From positions 1-21,245 of the forward strand of contig JACVCB010000042.1 in the NCBI GenBank assembly GCA_016742255.1: 21,245 bases of DNA, in the 5' to 3' direction. This DNA is from Leptospira sp. (GTDB lineage Bacteria; Spirochaetota; Leptospiria; Leptospirales; Leptospiraceae). Below are positions 16,215 through 21,245 of the stretch, in pieces. The notes beneath the pieces are model-generated. The model made no database searches. It saw only the letters and a program-made list of their open reading frames with translations, and was not told the DNA's origin. Position 1 is the stretch's first letter. Each line of letters begins with the position of its first letter. Both the position numbers and the translations under genes were made by a program.

Positions 16215-16410
16215 ACATTTCCCAAGAATTTTTTTAAGGAATTAGGAATTTTATCGATCAAAAGCGGCTTTTGTGATAAACAGAGGCCATTGGGTGGCGG
16301 GTGGATAACCCCACCCAGTTCGATACGGGCGGGGATCTCTACCAAAAAATCCCCCTCCTCCCCCAAAAGAAGCAGTTTTCATATTCACCTAGGCATCTAT
16401 CTTAGGATAT
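16215..16410 (+). promoter_or_regulatory. Structured leader/intergenic region before trpB
   Basis: This 196-nt gap has three potential hairpins. CAAAAGC-G-GCTTTTG (16259-16273) is a perfect dyad. TGGGTGG (16291-16297) can pair with CCACCCA (16311-16317), and a competing GGGTGG (16299-16304) can pair with the same CCACCC. GGGGAT (16331-16336) pairs with ATCCCC (16349-16354). The stretch 16290-16366 is much richer in G and C than its surroundings. The last two structures lack T-runs, so they are not ordinary terminators. The trpB ribosome site AGGA (16404-16407) is downstream of all of them. Possible roles are processing or termination after proS, control of trpBA, or a dispersed GC-rich element. 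No Trp-rich leader peptide is present. Confidence 0.45.
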
Positions 16411-17601
16411 ATGGGCAAAAACCAACCTGGATATTTTGGAGAATTTGGCGGTCGATACGCACCAGAAATTCTAACAGAAGCTCTTGAAGAGCTTGAATCC
16501 ACCTATCACAAGTTAAAGAAAAGTAAAAAATTCAAAAAAGAATTGGAGTTTTACTTAAGTAATTATGTCGGAAGACCTAGTCCTTTAACTTTTGCAGAAC
16601 GTCTCACCAAACATTGGGGAGGTGCACGTATCTGGTTAAAAAGAGAAGATCTTAATCATACTGGTGCTCATAAAATTAATAATGCCATCGGACAAGCGTT
16701 AATTGCAAAGTTCATGGGCAAAAAACGAATCATAGCAGAAACTGGTGCAGGCCAACATGGCCTTGCTACGGCTACAGTCGGTGCTATGTTTGGTATGGAA
16801 ACTGTTGTGTATATGGGAGCAGTTGATGTCGAAAGACAAAACCTGAATGCCAAAAAAATTGAGATGTTAGGTGCTAAAATATTACCAGTGACTGCTGGGG
16901 AAGCCACTCTCAAAGAAGCAACAAGTGAAGCCATGCGTGATTGGGCTCTAAATGTTTCAACAACTCATTATATTGTTGGATCTGCCATCGGACCTCATCC
17001 ATTCCCAACAATCGTACGTGATTTACAAGCTGTGATTGGGAAAGAAGCAAGGTCTCAGTTTAAAAAACAAAACCATAAACTCCCTCATGCAATCGTTGCC
17101 TGTGTGGGAGGTGGATCAAATGCGATTGGGATGTTCACAGCATTTTTAAAGGACAAACATGTTGCCATTTATGGTGCAGAAGCAGGTGGCCTTGGTCCAA
17201 AACCTGGCGAACATTCTGCCACTTTAACTTATGGTAAAACTGGGTTTTTGCATGGAACAAAAACTCTCATCATCCAAGATGAAGCTGGTCAAATTGTACC
17301 TGCACATTCTGTTTCCGCCGGTTTAGACTATCCTGGTGTTGGTCCAGAACATGCTTTTTTGTCTCAATCGAAACGAGTAGATTATCGAATGGTTACAGAC
17401 GAACAAGCGCTAGATTGCTTTTTAGAGGTGACAAGGATTGAAGGAATCATTCCCGCTCTCGAAACAGCACATGCGTTCCATGTAGCAAGGGATGTTGCCA
17501 AAGATTTAGGGAAAAAGAAAGATCTGATCATTTGTTTATCTGGTCGTGGTGATAAAGATGTTACGGAAGTACTACGTTTGTTAGGTGAAAAGAGTAAATG
17601 A
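16411..17601 (+). CDS. trpB: Tryptophan synthase beta chain
   Basis: TrpB condenses indole with serine using pyridoxal phosphate. In this 396-residue protein the PLP lysine is Lys88 in HKINNAIGQA, Glu110 lies in AETGAGQHGLATAT, the phosphate loop GGGSNAIG is at 233-240, and LSGRGDKD is near the C-terminus. The N-terminal YFGEFGGRYAPEIL is typical of the TrpB1 group that works with TrpA. AGGA lies only three bases before the ATG, a short spacing. A 4-nt ATGA overlap joins it to trpA. The other tryptophan pathway genes are not in the window. Confidence 0.98.
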   Translation: MGKNQPGYFGEFGGRYAPEILTEALEELESTYHKLKKSKKFKKELEFYLSNYVGRPSPLTFAERLTKHWGGARIWLKREDLNHTGAHKINNAIGQALIAKFMGKKRIIAETGAGQHGLATATVGAMFGMETVVYMGAVDVERQNLNAKKIEMLGAKILPVTAGEATLKEATSEAMRDWALNVSTTHYIVGSAIGPHPFPTIVRDLQAVIGKEARSQFKKQNHKLPHAIVACVGGGSNAIGMFTAFLKDKHVAIYGAEAGGLGPKPGEHSATLTYGKTGFLHGTKTLIIQDEAGQIVPAHSVSAGLDYPGVGPEHAFLSQSKRVDYRMVTDEQALDCFLEVTRIEGIIPALETAHAFHVARDVAKDLGKKKDLIICLSGRGDKDVTEVLRLLGEKSK

Positions 17602-18398
17602 GTAAAATAAAAGATCTTTTTGAAAGTGGAAAAATTAAATCTGCGTTTATTCCTTACTTTACGCTTGGAGACCCAAATTATAATGATTCCATCGAATTTG
17701 GAAAAACGATTTTAGACAATGGTGCTGATATCTTAGAATTAGGGATTCCGTTTTCTGATCCAGTCGCAGATGGTCCTGTGATCCAAAGAGCAGTCGCAAG
17801 ATCTTTGAAAAATAAATTTTCCTTTTCTGAAATCTTTCGAGTGACGAAAGAAATTCACTTACACAAAAAAGATGTACCACTTGTTTACCTAACTTACTTC
17901 AATCCAATCTTTAACTGCGGGATTGAAGATTTTCTAAACCAAGCAAAAGATTCTGGGGTAGTCGGCCTTGTGATCCCTGATTTACCGTTTGATACCAAAG
18001 AAAGTGAAGTTTTATTCCAAGAACTAAGAAAAAGAGATATGGATCTCATCCATTTGGTCACACCAGCTTCGACTAAAAAACGAATTGAAGCATTGAAAAA
18101 AACCTCTACAGGTTTTATTTACTATGTTACATCCTTCGGTGTGACTGGCGAACGCCGCGAGTTCTCTGTTGATTTGAAAGAAAGGATTCGGTTTCTGAAA
18201 GAAACCATCCAATTGCCAATTTGTGCAGGGTTTGGTATTTCCACGCCAGACCAAGCAGGGCAAATTTCTGGCTATGCGGATGGAATCATCATCGGATCTG
18301 CCATCCAAAGGATCATTGAAGAAAATGGACATGAATTTCCCAAAGCAAAACAAGCTTTGGCAGACTACATAGCCAAGATCCGGGTTGCCATTCCCTAA
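17598..18398 (+). CDS. trpA: Tryptophan synthase alpha chain
   Basis: TrpA splits indole-3-glycerol phosphate and passes indole to TrpB through a tunnel. This 266-residue TIM barrel has the catalytic Glu47 in LELGIPFSDP and Asp58 in VADGP, loop residues GVTGER at about 181-186, and the phosphate-binding GFGIS (211-215) and IIIGSAI. Length and motifs are standard. It overlaps trpB by 4 nt; a candidate terminator follows. Confidence 0.97.
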   Translation: MSKIKDLFESGKIKSAFIPYFTLGDPNYNDSIEFGKTILDNGADILELGIPFSDPVADGPVIQRAVARSLKNKFSFSEIFRVTKEIHLHKKDVPLVYLTYFNPIFNCGIEDFLNQAKDSGVVGLVIPDLPFDTKESEVLFQELRKRDMDLIHLVTPASTKKRIEALKKTSTGFIYYVTSFGVTGERREFSVDLKERIRFLKETIQLPICAGFGISTPDQAGQISGYADGIIIGSAIQRIIEENGHEFPKAKQALADYIAKIRVAIP

Positions 18399-18414
18399 AT
18401 TTTTTTCCCAAATC

Positions 18415-18432
18415 ACTCAAAAACATTTGAGT
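18415..18432 (+). terminator. Candidate terminator after trpBA
   Basis: ACTCAAA (18415-18421) pairs with TTTGAGT (18426-18432) around an AACA loop, 17 nt after the trpA stop, and is followed by CTCTTT. The stem is AT-rich and the T-run short, so it would be weak. A further 5-bp dyad TCCGA/TCGGA (18445-18449 and 18458-18462) lies just before the next gene and could be part of that gene's leader. Confidence 0.45.
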
Positions 18433-18488
18433 CTCTTTAAAAAATCCGAGAAAATGGTCGGAAATTCCTAAACGAATAAAGAGGCTCT

Positions 18489-20816
<2,328 letters not shown>

Positions 20817-20823
20817 AGTTTCA

Positions 20824-21245
20824 ATGCCATCGTACCCATATCTCGACAAAATCAATTTCCCAGAAGACCTTAGAAACCTAAAGGAAACAGACCTCCCTGC
20901 CGTCTGCCATGACGTCAGGGAATACATCATCGACACCCTCTCGGACGTGGGAGGGCATTTTGCTAGTAACCTCGGGGTAGTGGAACTCACAGTCGCTCTC
21001 CACTACGTCTTCCAAACCCCCAAAGACAAAATCATCTGGGATGTTGGCCACCAAACTTACCCTCATAAAATCCTGACTGGACGAAAAAAAGAACTGCCTA
21101 CTGTCCGCAAATGGTTAGGTCTCTCTGGATTTCCGAAACGTGAAGAATCCGAATACGATTTATACAACACTGGACATGCAGGTACATCCATTTCCCAAGC
21201 CTTAGGAGAAGCATGTGCACGTGATCTCATTGGTGAGAATTACAA
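20824..21245 (+). CDS. dxs: 1-deoxy-D-xylulose-5-phosphate synthase, N-terminal part (cut by window edge)
   Basis: DXS joins pyruvate and glyceraldehyde-3-phosphate with thiamine diphosphate in the first step of the MEP pathway. The visible 140 residues open with PYLDKINFPEDLRNL and continue GGHFASNLGVVELTVALHYV, DVGHQTYPHKILTGR and GHAGTSISQALG, the expected order for the thiamine-binding N-terminal domain. The usual GHSSTSIS reads GHAGTSIS here. The ATG at 20824 lies 7 nt after the cyclase stop with no close ribosome site, so coupled translation with the cyclase is likely. The frame is open to the window edge. Confidence 0.95.
   Translation, partial: MPSYPYLDKINFPEDLRNLKETDLPAVCHDVREYIIDTLSDVGGHFASNLGVVELTVALHYVFQTPKDKIIWDVGHQTYPHKILTGRKKELPTVRKWLGLSGFPKREESEYDLYNTGHAGTSISQALGEACARDLIGENY

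Noticed and set aside
16211..16308. Trp leader peptide or T-box before trpB
   Set aside because: The short frames here (an 8-residue MNISQEFF overlapping the proS stop, and a GTG frame at 16273-16308 with a single Trp) lack tandem Trp codons, and no T-box specifier structure or AGGGTGGNACCGCG-type box is complete.
16290..16487. 65-codon plus-strand frame overlapping the trpB start
   Set aside because: It runs through the GC-rich leader and into trpB out of frame; Trp residues near its end come from shifted trpB codons.

Overview
The window looks like a chromosomal core region of a Leptospira species, most likely from the saprophytic (L. biflexa-like) clade. I infer this from moderately AT-rich DNA with codon use to match, a loose spirochaetal lipobox, outer-membrane proteins without recognisable relatives, a CHASE2-class III cyclase, a short EF-Ts, and a small DUF4321-type membrane protein ahead of rpsB. 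The genus call is an inference from overall character and was not checked against a database.

Left part (1-4299, minus strand): a trehalose-type module. A fused trehalose-6-phosphate synthase/phosphatase gene overlaps by 11 nt a GH15 glycoside hydrolase gene that could be a trehalase or another alpha-glucosidase. After a 120-nt gap comes the 5' end of a PAS-domain gene that runs off the window. Position 4300-4803 is an AT-rich divergent intergenic region with a 14-bp perfect palindrome and no convincing gene.

Second part (4804-6643, plus strand): two surface-protein genes, a small seven-cysteine putative lipoprotein and a predicted outer-membrane beta-barrel protein. They are separated by a short spacer with mutually exclusive hairpins.

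Third part (6644-16214, plus strand): the conserved housekeeping block DUF4321-rpsB-tsf-pyrH-frr-uppS-cdsA-dxr-rseP-proS. Gene order from rpsB to proS matches the well-known Bacillus order. Most junctions overlap (1, 4 or 11 nt) or are nearly abutting, so most of the block probably forms one operon. It joins translation (S2, EF-Ts, ribosome recycling, ProRS), nucleotide supply (UMP kinase) and envelope or isoprenoid synthesis (undecaprenyl-PP synthase, CDP-diacylglycerol synthase, DXP reductoisomerase, site-2 protease). A GC-rich, hairpin-prone island precedes it.

Fourth part (16215-21245, plus strand): a structured, GC-rich leader region, then trpB-trpA (4-nt overlap), a short spacer with a candidate terminator, a CHASE2 adenylate/guanylate cyclase, and, 7 nt downstream, the start of dxs, which runs off the right edge. 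The first two enzymes of the MEP isoprenoid pathway (dxs, dxr) are therefore both in this window but in separate clusters.

I saw no tRNA, rRNA, CRISPR, insertion sequence or phage gene. The region is mostly ordinary core genome. The best leads are the structured intergenic elements (6666-6740, 16259-16354, 5291-5347), the trehalose/GH15 pairing, the uncharacterised lipoprotein/outer-membrane pair, and departures from family signatures in CdsA and RseP.
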